Of a stretch of DNA of 64,000 bases, positions 44,793 to 56,665 are shown one piece after another (position 1 is the stretch's first letter; the number at the start of each line of letters is the position of its first letter). Position numbers and translations under genes: made by a program. Source of the DNA: Schizochytrium sp. TIO01. Lineage: Eukaryota; Sar; Bigyra; Thraustochytrida; Thraustochytriidae. The notes beneath the pieces were generated by a model. The model was not told the origin of the DNA. It saw nothing but the letters and a program-made list of their open reading frames with translations, and made no database searches. The stretch spans positions 2,185,001-2,249,000 of the forward strand of contig SMSO01000033.1 in assembly GCA_004764695.1 (NCBI GenBank), read 5' to 3'.

Positions 44793-45354
44793 GCAGCTTC
44801 CTTGCAGCACTTCTATTTGCATTCTTACATACTCCTAGACCCTCTCCCCTCTCGTTTCTACCTGGGGTTGTTCGTGGTTAATTAACATTAAAATTGAATT
44901 AACAATAAAACTAAATTGAATCACACTTTAAAAAAATAAATCAAAATTAAATGAATTACTTTAGTCGATCACCATCGATCGGTGAAGATTTAGAATCGCT
45001 CATTCGCTCACTACTCCGCACTCTAGCGCAGGATTGAAGATCAGGAACCCCACCCACCCAGCGTATGCATGCATGCATGCATATGCATCATCGCTCGCAG
45101 GACGACGCCTCTGGGACTGCTGCCTCCGCCTCGCGTCGCTCGCCTTTGGGGCAGCGATCCTTCCTTTCCCAATCTCCAACTTTGTGGCCTCCGCAAAAGA
45201 AATAAGAAACAATAAGAGAACGAACTTTGCCTTCTTTCCTTCCTCCCTTTATCTTTATCTGAACGGTGAAAACAAAGCCAAACTATAAATCAAATGAAAA
45301 AGCACTAAGTGACCCTTCTGCGGCGCTACCAGCGCTCCTTTTCGAACAAAGAAG

Positions 45355-45356
45355 GA

Positions 45357-45440
<84 letters not shown>
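45355..45440. repeat. (GAAA)n array, 86 bp
   Basis: About 21 perfect GAAA units, the longest purine-only array in the tract. Confidence 0.93.
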
Positions 45441-46176
45441 GCCTTCCATCTTGTTTTCTTTTTCTTTCCGTGGGCGCCCAGCTGCCAGCCAGCCAGCTCC
45501 TGGCTAGCCGTTCGTTACGCCGCGCTAGGAGACCAGCTCGAGGGGTAAGGTCTGATGGACGCAATGAGCGACTGGGGCGAAGAAAAAGAAAATGGCGAAC
45601 CCTGCGTTTCCTTTTATTCTTTATTCTGCGACGGATTGAAGATGAGATGAATGGCCAGTGCATCAAACAAATCAAATGCATCGTACGCCGGGGCGCTGGC
45701 CGACCTGCGCTGCTCTCTTCCCGGCTTCCCTCCCTGGAAAAGGAACCCTGGGCCTCGGCCGCTGACTGACTGATCAATTGATTGATTGATAAATCCTGCC
45801 ATTGATTGCATGCACGTACGAGTCGAACCAAATGCCCTTTGTTTGCCGACTATATCGCTCACCGTGATATTTGGGGTTGAAGTTGGGAAGATAAAGAGTA
45901 CAGAGAAAGGTAGCTAGCTTAATGTAAAAATGAAATAAATTAAAATGATTGAAAGCTTTTAATTCGAATAAAATAAATGATAGTTTTCTAAAAATTAAAA
46001 AGCGCTAGTAGCTCATTTACCGTGACTGTGACTGACTGGGTTCATAGTTTCGTGGATACTAAAAATGAAGATTGATTAGAGAAGAGGCGGAATACTCTGA
46101 TAGTATATATTTAATTTAAACAAATAATCATTGAGGAAAGATAGTTTTGAGAGGCGTCTTGAATCTTGTGGGTGAG

Positions 46177-46335
46177 ATGCCCTGGGGTACTGGCTTTGGC
46201 CGGGCTGAATACAAGAAGACATATGTTTCGTTTTTGAATGCATCGGGCGATGCGGGAAATGAAAGAAAGCTGAAGTTTAAGCTGAGACGGATATTGGGTC
46301 GGTTGCATCGAATTCCTTTCCCAGCCTCCATATAA
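46177..46335 (+). CDS. Possible small ORF of 52 codons in an AT-rich setting
   Basis: The frame is open upstream of the ATG at 46177 and ends in a TAA at 46335. The product is basic and protein-like (GTGFGRAEYKKTYVSFLN, then KLKFKLRRILGRL). Both strands are open here in several frames, so strand and coding status are uncertain. Confidence 0.2.
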   Translation: MPWGTGFGRAEYKKTYVSFLNASGDAGNERKLKFKLRRILGRLHRIPFPASI

Positions 46336-46831
46336 TCAATTCCCTCAAGTTGCTTTTATCTTCCCTTGCTATCTTCTACATTGAAAAAGAAAAGAAAATT
46401 AAAGGCAAGAACAAGCCCTGAAGAAACAATAAACATGAAAAATAAGGAGAGCTTTCCTTTCTTCTTCCTTAGTTCCTGATGTATTTTATTTAATTTTCAA
46501 TTAAATTAAAACATATCTTATTTTAAAAACAAATACAAGGCCTATTACAGCAAATGAAAACATTGTCTCAGTAAACAAAGTCTCCAGAGAAAGGGGGCCA
46601 TCGAACAAAAGAATGAACTACTAATCAATCAATCAATCAATCAAAATCAGTAAATCAATCAATTACGCAGGAATGCCGAACTCTGCTTTCATCTCTCACT
46701 CAGTCTTCATCACTCTCAGGAAATCGCAAAGAAGATGCCTGTCGGCGCAAGCATGGCTCTCTGGGATACGCCCTTTTGCCGCCTACAAAACAAAACAAAA
46801 CAAAAGAAATAATCCTACGCACGCAGCCGCT

Positions 46832-46960
46832 TTCTTTCTGGCCTTGTTCCTTTTTTGGCCTTGTTCCTTCTTGGCCATGTTCCTTTTTTGGCCTTGTTCC
46901 TTCTTGGCCTTGTTCCTTTTGGCCTTGTTCCTTTTGGCCTTGTTTCTTTTTGGCTTCCTA
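46832..46960. repeat. 15-17-bp minisatellite with core TTGGCCTTGTTCC
   Basis: About seven to eight copies of TTCCTTTTTTGGCCTTG, which shortens stepwise to TTCCTTTTGGCCTTG toward the right. The copies differ mainly in T-run length. Confidence 0.9.
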
Positions 46961-47206
46961 GACTGCCTTCGTCCCTCTTTCTCTCAACAAACCGTTCAAA
47001 CCACATCATCACCTTTCAATCAATCAACGGATTACTCAAATGCCCAAATGCGCTTCGAATGCTCTGGCGGTTTAGCCATTTCTTTCATGATCACCTGCAG
47101 AGAGAGCAAGAGAGAGAGAGAGGGGGAGAACAGAGCCCAGCCAGAACATGGGAACGGCGTGATGCCTCAGTGAGTTAGTTAGGGCGATCAAAGCCATGTC
47201 TTCCTC

Positions 47207-47630
47207 ATGGGTTCCCGGAACGGTCCGAAGTATGGGTATGATATCATGATTTCCATGTTCAAGGATCTTTTCAGATCTCTAGCGCGGCCTCAGAGGTGCC
47301 GCCCGAAAGCGCAAAGAGATCGATCAGGTTGGGCACAGGTCAGCGGGCAACCTCCTCTTCTTCTCGCCAGAGACGAAGCTACGGCTTGACTTGAGCAAGA
47401 ATCAGCAGGATGTAGCAGATGATGTAGCTCAAAGTACATACAAGGGTTCTATTTCCACCCGCCCACCTGTGAGCGATGGTGTGCGCAGAGGACAGCGAGG
47501 CGCGCTTCGTGCAGTATGCCCCCCAAGAAGGGGTCATTTCAGCCGGGAGGGGGGTAGCCAGGGTGCCACGCGCCCAAGGGTCCAACTGTGGGCTCAATCA
47601 CGCGCTGCCTCTACCCAGTCTGATGAGTAA
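47207..47630 (+). CDS. Candidate two-exon gene, 126 codons, doubtful
   Basis: Exon 1 would run from the ATG at 47207 to 47327 (40 codons plus one base; it contains GYDIMISMFKDLFRSLARP). Intron 47328-47370 is only 43 bp (GTTGGG...TTCTTCTCGCCAG). Exon 2, 47371-47630, continues in the matching phase (LDLSKNQQDVADDVAQSTYK) to a TAA. An overlapping frame from about 47476 to 47814 is also open and protein-like (IEVLAELSKARSIDVLG). I recognise neither product. The very short intron and weak donor lower confidence. Confidence 0.25.
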
Positions 47631-49304
47631 CAAGCATCCTCGTGTTTGTTTGTCAATAGAAGTACTTGCAGAATTAAGCAAAGCTCGAAGTATTGACGTC
47701 CTTGGGCCTGGAGAAGAAGTCCTTGAGGAGCGGGCTTTGGCCCTCCTTCGGCGCGCGGAAGCGGTCCGCCGAGCGTCTCCGAGAGAACTGGCAGTATCCA
47801 CGCACCAAGTTTGACGAAAACGCTTGCTTGCGAACGAGGCTTGACTAAGCTTGGCTGCCTGCGAAGGAAAGAAGCCTCAAGACGGGCGTGTCGTTGGCAC
47901 TGCGGACTTTGGACTCGCTTCGAGGCGCTGATTGTTATATTGATGGGTTGATGTATTGATGTATTGATGTATCGATCAAGGCTGCGCTGCTTTCAACATA
48001 AACAAACGAAATGCTTTGCTTGCCAAGAAGCCGTTAGAGCTGGCGCCACTCCAGGCCTGAGAGCCTTTGCATGGAAGAATGGCCTCTTCGAAGGAGAGGA
48101 AGGAGGTCACAGCGCAAGCGATACACACACGTACACGCGCATTGAACAAGCTTGTAATTAAGTTGATTTGCACACACCTTCTGCGAACTGGAAAACGACA
48201 CGCACGCTGAGAAAAGCTCGACGGTCTTTCTTTGAAGGCTCTGCCGCAGCAGCTTTAGAGAAAAGATGCGAAGGCGATGTTGAAGGTATGCATATATATA
48301 TATATCTTGAACGTTCGAACTCGAGATGTTAGTTCATCTTTCGATTAGTTTCTCTTCTTCGATCATGATCGCACTCCCTCCATTCGACATTCGCCCTTCG
48401 AACCGGTCGTTGGATTCATTGGTTCCTTTCCTTCAGAGTTCTGATCTTCTTCTGCCTTTGCTCCTTTTGTTCCCGCCTGAGAGAAAAGGGTCACTTCAAG
48501 CAGAGCTGTAGAGTTAGTTGGAAGTACACTCTGCACACAAAGAGGGAGAAAGAAGCGTAATAACGCGGCAACAAACAGACGAAGCAAGAAACCAACGCTT
48601 TCTTTTCTCGTTGTCAGCAGACGGAGGAGCCATAATTGCGTGCAGACAGACAGATAGATGACAACAGAGCGCAGCGCGTCCAAGGGCCTTTCAGACTTCC
48701 TGAAGCGGGTTTCCAGCGCCTTGGAGCAGGAAAGATTGACATTCGGACGCCGCTCGCCGTGTACCCTATAGCGAAAGCGGAAATGCGCCGCCATTATTCC
48801 ATTTCATTTCATTTCATCAGATTTCATTTCATCTCATTTCAAGTCTTGTCATGTCATGTCATGTCATGGAGGAGGCGGCGTCACGCGCAAGCGCCGCTCA
48901 GGAAAGGATGAAAGAAAGAAAGAACGCCGCCAACGGTGCGCCCCACAGTGGCCCACAGCGCTGCCCGCTTTAGACAGCAGACGCTTATATAGAAAGCGCG
49001 CTGTGAGTAGGCGGGCGGTAGGGATGCATTAGTAGTTATTCAGAAGTTCTTCTAGTAGTACCCACTCCTTCTTCTGTCTCTCTTCCTCTCTGTCCCTTCT
49101 GTCTTTTTCTGCGCGTTTTGATCCATCCTTTCGGACGAAGAGCGCTGTAAATCTTCATCGAAAAGTCTCTGAAGAAAAAGGAGAAGAAGGTTTAGCGGTA
49201 TCCTGAGTTTCTGAGCTCTCCAACCGATTCTCACGCAGCCACGACAAAGTAGATCAACCTTCTCCAACCTTAAGTGAAGCGCTGCGGCTGCCTGGCTGAG
49301 GACT

Positions 49305-49554
49305 ATGGCCATGTGTCCTTACGAAACCCCTTCGCCATCGAACGAAGAAAGTGTAAGTTTAATTAATTAATTAATTTGTTTAAGTAAAAAAGATAGAATA
49401 AAGTGAAAAGAATAAACACAAGCAAGCAAGTTAATTCTGATTTCCATAACTTGAATTTAAAGAAAAAATAATAACACTTGTGACTGCAGAATATAGAGCG
49501 ATAGTTTCTGTCTACAGAAAGCGAGAATCCTGAAACTCACGCAGCAGTTCAAAG
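49305..49554 (+). CDS. Candidate start of a spliced small gene
   Basis: Exon 1, 49305-49352, starts ATGGCC and encodes MAMCPYETPSPSNEES. It ends at a consensus donor AGT|GTAAGT. After an AT-rich intron (49353-49517) ending TTTCTGTCTACAG, exon 2 (49518-49554) continues in phase as KARILKLTQQFK and stops at CAAAG|GTACCT. A third exon after ACTCCAAACAG near 49630 would add a short basic tail. The second intron would contain the CATATG array. Consensus sites and matching phase are the support. The product is tiny and unrecognised. Confidence 0.25.
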
Positions 49555-49578
49555 GTACCTGCTTCGAAGCGCAGCACG

Positions 49579-49606
49579 CATATGCATATGCATATGCATA
49601 TGCATA
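49579..49606. repeat. (CATATG)4 self-complementary array
   Basis: Four CATATG hexamers plus CAT. Each unit is its own complement, so the array can fold on itself. Confidence 0.9.
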
Positions 49607-50463
49607 CCAAGCAAGCAAGCAAGCATGCATGACTCCAAACAGCTCGGCCGTCACGAGAACAGACTAACCGTCTGAAACAAAGATAAAGCTTTGAGGGTGC
49701 GCAAGAAAGAAAAAAGAAAGAAAGAAACAATAGAAAGAAACAATAGAAAGAGAGGTTCGTTCCGTCAAGCCGTCCGTGGCGACTCGCTGAGACTCGCAGC
49801 TTCGACGGACTGGGAAATATGGCGCCTCGAAAGCGCTTTAGAAAAGAGCGATGCGTGAAAGGAGTGAGGGTGGATTTGCTTGTTGATTGATCGGTTCATT
49901 CATGATTGGTTTCCTAACTTCTTTACTCGCCGCATAAACCTCTTCAGAAAAGGACGAGGAAGGGTCTTTCTGGGATGCTTGAGACGCAGAGAGAAAGATA
50001 GACAGATAGATAGATAGACAGATAGATAGATAGATAGATGCAGTACACACCTGCCTGGCCGCTTATTCCTTACGGAGAAGCCGCGTCCTGAGCGTTTTCA
50101 AAACGGTGCAGGGCACGTTTCAAAACTGACGGCGGCAAGGACCTCCTGCTCGAGGCTGTGCTCCTGAGACCCACCCACGTGTGTTTGGCGAGTGGAAAGC
50201 TGTGTCAATGTACCCGTCCTCAAGGCTGCTGCTCACGAGAACTCCAAGGCGCCGAGGAGGATCTCAGACACACTCACGCACATACACGCACGGATCAGTG
50301 CGATGTGCGTGTACATTTATTTATTTCGGAGGGTCCTTCATTTCGTGGAGCCCGAACTACGCGAACTTGATGTGCTCTTTCCCTGTGCTGATCGTTATTC
50401 CACGGAGTGAGAGAGAATCGGCACCAGAATGCTCTCGTCTGCGCGAGGTCCTTCTGGTGATAC

Positions 50464-50507
50464 TGATTGATTGATTGATTGATTGATTCATTCATTCATT
50501 CATTCAT
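50464..50507. repeat. (GATT)n passing into (CATT)n
   Basis: About six GATT units switch to about five CATT units by one base. Confidence 0.9.
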
Positions 50508-52241
50508 ACAGCTTGCTTGCTTGGAAGGCTTGCTTTGAACGAAGATGCTGCGGATCAACGAATAATGGAATAGATGAAGACATCCTTTGGACGAAGAAGG
50601 TGCGTACTTCGTTGGTTTGGCACAAGATGCAATGAAGGCAGTGCGTAGATTCCTGAGATGAGTTAGGCTTCTTCTTTCTTCCTCATGGCTGCCTCGCCTC
50701 GGCTCAAAAAAGAGAGAGCTCCAGCCTTTTTGGGCCCCTGGGTTCTAGTTTACTCGCCTGCTAGGCTCTAGCTATAGCATTCTGTAAGCGACAAGATATT
50801 CAAGAAGTTCAAGTTGTTATTGCTATTGTTGTTGTTGTTGTTGTTGTTGTTGTAGTTTTTACGAAAGTACATTATTCTATTTAAAGAAGTTAATTGTGGT
50901 TATTTTTAGTCGGGAAAGAAGAACGCCGTATCAACCAAAGTAGACATAGTAAAATCAGGCGAATGAAGAATGAACGCACATACAAAACTGAGGAGTCAAG
51001 GAGAAGGAATGTGCTGTGTTGCAACGAACGAAATGAACTGGGGAAGGCAGCAAGCAGGTGGAAGGCAGCTGCGGCGACGGCTTCACTCACTCAAGCACTC
51101 ACGCCAGCCAGCCACAAACAAACAAGGCACACAAGCACTGCCTAACGATTACAGCCAGAGGGCTGGGAATCTTTTGGCTTCTTTCTTCTCCTCCTCGGTT
51201 TTGTCTTCTTCTGCCTTGATGCACTGATATTCTTTGTTTCAACGAAGTCTTCGCCAAAAAGAAAGAAGAAGAAGGAGAGAAAGAAAGAAAGAAAGAAAGA
51301 CAGACTTCTGAGAAACACAGACCCTTTCAGACTTGAACAGGCAAAAGAACTCATCTTCACCCATGTTCTAACATGCAATCTCCATAAACAAACAAACAAA
51401 CAAACAAACAACCATCAAGTTAAAAGAAAAGAAAAGAAAAGAAGGGAAAAGAAAAGCAAGCCGCTAAAAGAAGGAGGGCGGACACGTGACGGATGTTCGT
51501 TCCCATAGAACGATACTTTGCATGGCGGCAGAATTCAGGCAGTTAGGAACCGCAGAGCGAGCCCGTGCATGCCTCATGCTCAAGGCCCATGATCGATGGC
51601 CATGGCTCTCTCTCTCTCTCTCTCTCTCTCAGTCTCTCTCTGCCGTGTACCTCTGACTTCTCTCTGCCTCTGCAGCCGCACTAGCCCCGGCTGCTTGGAG
51701 GATGGCCTTCGCTGGCTTGATTCCTCTCTTCTTCTCCTTCTTGTTAAGAAGAGAAGAGAAGAGAAGAAAAGAGGCCCTGCTTCGTTCCTTGTTTTCTTTC
51801 TTTCTGTCATGTTCTGGCGAAACGCGCTCTTCTTCTTCGCAGAATTATTTATTAAATTACTCAGGAAAGGTGAAAATCCGCCTGATTCTTTCTTTTTAAA
51901 AGAACTTGAAACAAAGAGAAAGGAGAGAAATAAAAGGGCAAAGGCACCGTTCGTTTGGGGCAAATGGGTGGGCGCCCAGCATTCGATTCGCAATGGCCAG
52001 CAGGACGGAAAGCAACGAGCAGAGCTGACGAAAAGGGGCGCGGCAGCAAAGACTCGGGTGGCGGCGAGGCCAGAGGCGGGTGTTGCGCCTGAGGTGCACA
52101 AGAAGGCCCGGCTTTTGCAGGATTTTTTTGAGGAGCTCCTTGACGAAGTCAACCGCTCAGATAGAAAATCGATGGAAAGATATTAAATTCTTACTAAGAA
52201 ATCCACAAATGAAAAGGATTGAATGGAGTAATCGAAAAGCT

Positions 52242-52706
52242 GTTTATTTATTTATTTATTTGTTTGTTTATTTGTTTGTTTGTTTGTTTGTTTGTTTGTT
52301 TGTTTGTTTGTTTGTTTGTTTGTTTGTTTGTTTGTTTGTTTGTTTGTTTGTTTGTTTGTTTGTTTGTTTGTTTGTTTGTTTGTTTGTTTGTTTGTTTGTT
52401 TGTTTGTTTGTTTGTTTGTTTGTTTGTTTGTTTGTTTGTTTGTTTGTTTGTTTGTTTGTTTGTTTGTTTGTTTGTTTGTTTGTTTGTTTGTTTGTTTGTT
52501 TGTTTGTTTGTTTGTTTGTTTGTTTGTTTGTTTGTTTGTTTGTTTGTTTGTTTGTTTGTTTGTTTGTTTGTTTGTTTGTTTGTTTGTTTGTTTGTTTGTT
52601 TGTTTGTTTGTTTGTTTGTTTGTTTGTTTGTTTGTTTGTTTGTTTGTTTGTTTGTTTGTTTGTTTGTTTGTTTATTTATTTGGTTGGTTGGTTGTTTATT
52701 TGTTTG
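52242..52706. repeat. Giant compound microsatellite with uninterrupted (TTTG)100
   Basis: It starts with TTTA units (52242-52257), a few mixed units, then exactly 100 perfect TTTG units from 52271 to 52670, then TTTA, TTGG and TTTG variants. All three + frames are open through it as Leu-Phe-Val-Cys repeats, which is a property of the repeat, not evidence of coding. Confidence 0.97.
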
Positions 52707-52921
52707 TAATCAATTGTTTGTTCTGAGAAGGCTTCGCCGCCGTCGCAAAAAGAAGCAAGCACGCATCCTCGAAGAAGCTGCGGAAATGATGGATGAAATG
52801 GGAGTCGTCGCTCGAGGCAGCTCAAGGTAGCAGGTCAATTCAGGCTGGAAGCCGCTGGCTCGCCACAGCACGAAGAGAGGAACCCGAAGCGAACGAAGCA
52901 TTCCCGACGACTATAACTTTT

Positions 52922-52940
52922 GATTGATCGATCGATCGAT

Positions 52941-52974
<34 letters not shown>
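52922..52974. repeat. (GATC)n passing into (GATT)n
   Basis: Four to five GATC units (self-complementary) switch to about nine GATT units. Confidence 0.9.
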
Positions 52975-52975
<1 letters not shown>

Positions 52976-55137
52976 GGTTCTTTCAGAAATCCTTTGCGGG
53001 CTTCTTCTCTTCCTCCGGCCGCCCATTTTATCAGTTTGGTATGCGTGAATTTTGTTCAAGTTAAAAATTAACAATTGGATGAAAAATCATTACATGCATC
53101 GGTGAGGGAGATAGAAAGATAGCGAGTGGGGTTAGTTAGTGGAAGGGCCATAGACATTGAAATCTGAAACTATGTATGTATGAACGAATAAATGAATGAC
53201 TGCCTCATTTATTTATTCATAACCTTGTTCATCGATTCTTTCATCCATACTGACTCGATAAAAGCAGCAGCAGCAGCTGTTTCATAAGGACGTCGCGAAA
53301 AAGAAAAGCATCGAAAACCTTCTTTTGTGAGCAGGAAATGAGCGAGATGCAAACAAGATGGGGAGCAGAGGCGCGTGACGGACATCCTCTTTAGCAGGAA
53401 AAAGAAAATGACGGCGTGAACCAAAAAAATCAAATGTTTTTTAATGATCTAAAAAACGACAAATGAAAATGCACGAACGAAGAGGCGCCTGTGCGATAAC
53501 AAAGTATTTATTTCCTTACTGTTAAACTTTAAAACAAATATTTATTAAAATAACTACTTATTTTAAAACATGAGAAATTCTTTATTGTGCGACATGGCAG
53601 GAAGAAAGAAAAGATGACGAAACAAGTCAAACAAACAAACAAGAGTTGAAAATGAATGAGTAAACAAATGTTGCAGTGGGGTTCTCGAGGAATGCTGAAG
53701 ACAGAGCGCAATAAGACCAGGCCGTCTCGCTCGGGCCCTTGCAAAGGCAGGCACGCGGCTGAGACGCTCACTCACGGAACCCGAAGAGGACGACGCTCTG
53801 GGGCGGCACGCACTCTTCTGCGCCTGGCCCACAAGAAGACAGCAATCAATCAATCAAGCATGCATGCATGCATGCATGTTTTATCTTCATTTTTCGCCTT
53901 TCTTTTTCTTCTTCATGGAGAAGCATGCATATGGAAAGTTTTTTTCTTTTTCTTGTTTTTTGTGGTAGCCGTGAGTAAATAAATGAAGTGAAGAAAGCAA
54001 AACCCATTGCTTGAAGAAAGAAAACGTGATTTTGCCTCCCTTTTCTTTCCTTGATCGGCGACACGAACTTCGATAGGCACTGATACTTTGATGTAGTACA
54101 ACAACAAAAAAGGTACAACGTCGAGCTCGAAGAGGAAACCATCAAACCAAACAAAAGGTTCTTTGATTAGTCAAGTGAAAATTGATTGAAAAACGGGTCC
54201 TTGGGTCAGGTGGTTTTCTGTGATATACTTGAGCCGGGAGTACATCAGTGAATGAAAAAAACAAGGCGCCATCATTAAATTTTTCTCCGCTTCAAAAATA
54301 AAGAAAGAGAAAGAAAGAAAGAAAGAAAAGAGGAATTAAAGGGAGCGATCGCTGTTTTGGCGGAGCTTCCTTACTCTCCATTTCTTCTTCTTTTCTTCCC
54401 TCCGTCCATAGGCAAGATGATGGCGCCTCAAAGCCGCCTCTAGATTCCCTGAGTCAGCCTAAGCGCCGCGTCCCCAGCGTCGGGACCGGCCGATGGGCGG
54501 GCTGCCAGCTGCTCAAAGAAGAAGAAGCAGAATGAGCAGAAGAAGGCACAAGAGAAAGAGAGAGAAAAGAGAGAGAGGGAGAGTCCAGAGGTCTGTAATC
54601 TTCTCGCAGAGTTATCTTTCGCGCCGCGCTCTCGTGCCTTCTTGCGCTCAGAGGGAAAACTGTTTTGTAATGTGATAACCTTTTATCGTCCTTGGTTCTA
54701 TGAAATATTTTTTTGAATTGGTTTTTTAAATGTATTGAAAAGAAGAAGAAGAAGAAAAAGAAGGAGAGTAGACGCGTTCTCCTAATTCAAATTTAAAATT
54801 ATCTTTCTCGACTATTGAATTGAAAAGTGGAACCATAGACGGGGAAGAGGAGAAGAGGCGGGTGAAAGAAGGAATAAAAGAAAATGTCACCGTTGCGAGG
54901 CGGCAGGTCCTTGACTGAGGAGTCAGCTAGCTTCTTTTGTCTTTTCTTTTCTCTTTCCCTGCCTTGCCTTGCCTTCCCTTTTAATTTATATTCTCTTTCT
55001 TTGCACATCTCACAGAGCGATTGAAGATAATATGGCAAAAAAGTGGTCAAATGAAAAGTCTAAAGTTGGTCTCTTTCGAGGTACCTGCTCTTGGGTTGAG
55101 GGCGTTGCTGAGGCAGATAGTGGATGGCCTGAGGGGA

Positions 55138-55163
55138 TGGATGGATGGATGGATGGATGGATG
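55138..55163. repeat. (GGAT)n array
   Basis: Six GGAT units. Confidence 0.88.
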
Positions 55164-56665
55164 GTTCCATGAGGCGCCGCAAGACACTAAAACTTGAAGA
55201 GAATGAGCACTGGTTTCCGATGGAGAAGCGGAAAAGCGAGGATAGAAATCTCAACATTGAAGATGAAGGGAACTTGAAGAGATAACTCTTTAGTTTCGTT
55301 TAAAAAGTAAACTTTTTTTTCTTTTTTTCCCTTTTTTTTTTTTTTTTTCTTGGCTGATGGATTTTCATTCATTCATCCCGTTCAGCTTAGCGAGTCAGCG
55401 AGAGAATAATTTGGTGACAGCCCTCTGTTCATGGCTGTTCATATGCATGCATGAGAGGGCAAATGGATAGAGAAACAGACCAGCAGTAACAAACAGACGC
55501 ACTAAGTATATTCATATTGGATGTCACGGGAAGTGGATAAAATCAATGAAATCGATCGTCCTGTGGAAAGGAGAAAAGAGAAAAAAACACTTTATCTATG
55601 CTGTTTTGAATGAAAAAAGAAGAGGAGAAGAGAAACAAAAAGAAAAAGGAGGCGTACGCCATCACATCCCGTTGAATGGTCTCTGCCCCGTTCTCACTTG
55701 CCTCGCACTGTTGACGTTCAGACGGGCTCATTGCACTGCTCTTCGTCGAAGCGTTTCGCAGAGCCGACTCACCTTCTTTGCGCATGACGATCGCTGCGTC
55801 TTTCTATCATGAACAGCCTCAGGAATAAAAATGCGACATGCTGACTTGATGGACAGGGGCTTGGAAACATTTTTTTCCCCTATTTTTTTTATTTAAATTT
55901 TAAATGGCGATATTGAGGATGAAGCTGTTTTCAAGCCTGTCTTTTCTTCTGATTTAGTTACTTTCAAATTAATAAAAGTGATAACAACAATTTTGATTGA
56001 GTAGTAATAAATAAGGAGAAGCAGAAGGATTGGATGGGATGAAAAATGAAAAACAAAGAAAAAGTGCTTTTCATTGAGCCTACAGGTGAGGCAAGTTCTT
56101 TGGCGAAGATAACTTTGGTTGCAGAATTCGCGAGGACTAAGCATCAGACATAGTGGAGGGTAGCGTGTGGCAGGGCGTGAGAGTCTCTTTTGGTTGATCT
56201 TCGCCAAAAAATGTTGTACTCTTTTCTTACTCCTAGTAAAATCATCAAGTTGCAAATGTTATAATATATTCAACTTTCAACATTGTTCTGTACTTTTATA
56301 AACCCGAAAAGCTAACAAACTTTATACTATATTATTTAATTTATGTTTAAAAAAAACTTAACTTAAAACTACTTTATTTCATAGTAATTAATCTTCTAAG
56401 TCTTTATTTAATAAGGAAAGCAAAGAATTAAAGGTACCTTGTAAAAGGAAAGAGATGAAAAAGAGGCGAGCGAGGAAAGCTCACGCGGCAGGATCAGCAA
56501 ACCCGAAACTCGATCTCAAACCAAAAACACAAGAACTCGCAAGAGTGCGCGGCACCTCGCGCTACTGAAGGCGACAGAGTTTAGGGACCGCAAGGTAAAC
56601 CAAACCCGAATCTCAATAAGTGGCAGCTTGGGCTTAACAAGAGCCCTGCTACTCCGTAGCCCGGA

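Larger units (their letters stand above)
28100..56600. other. 28-kb simple-repeat archipelago
   Basis: This tract holds dozens of microsatellite arrays plus at least three minisatellites. Most are tetranucleotides: ATTC, TTTG, TTTA, GAAA, TGAC, CAGA, CTTG, GATT, GATA, GGAT and AATC. Trinucleotide (GAA, TTG) and dinucleotide (GA, CT) runs also occur. AT-rich spacers (for example near 28.98, 29.42, 31.1, 35.9, 39.6, 42.1, 44.9, 46.5, 49.4, 53.5, 54.7 and 56.3 kb) alternate with GC-richer islands of roughly 1-2 kb. Islands contain short protein-like frames and good splice-site matches, but none assembles into a recognisable gene. Candidate exons are listed separately. Possible meanings are a heterochromatic or centromere-like block, intron-rich genes with repeat-filled introns, or non-coding transcription units. 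Confidence 0.75.

Noticed and set aside
45266-45831. Long frames on both strands around the GAAA array
   Set aside because: GAAA and TTTC arrays are stop-free in all frames, so both strands look open.
45800-45840. GTTCGACTC (minus strand) resembling a tRNA T-arm
   Set aside because: No five-base stem flanks the loop and no acceptor stem can be formed.
52080-52830. Open frames of about 150-210 codons encoding Leu-Phe-Val-Cys repeats
   Set aside because: The TTTG array has no stop in any + frame. The frames are a property of the repeat, although the charged tails on either side look protein-like.
28100-56600. CRISPR-like array or LTR retrotransposon as an explanation of the repeat tract
   Set aside because: Units are 2-17 bp with no unique spacers, and I see no long terminal repeats, RT, integrase or transposase motifs.
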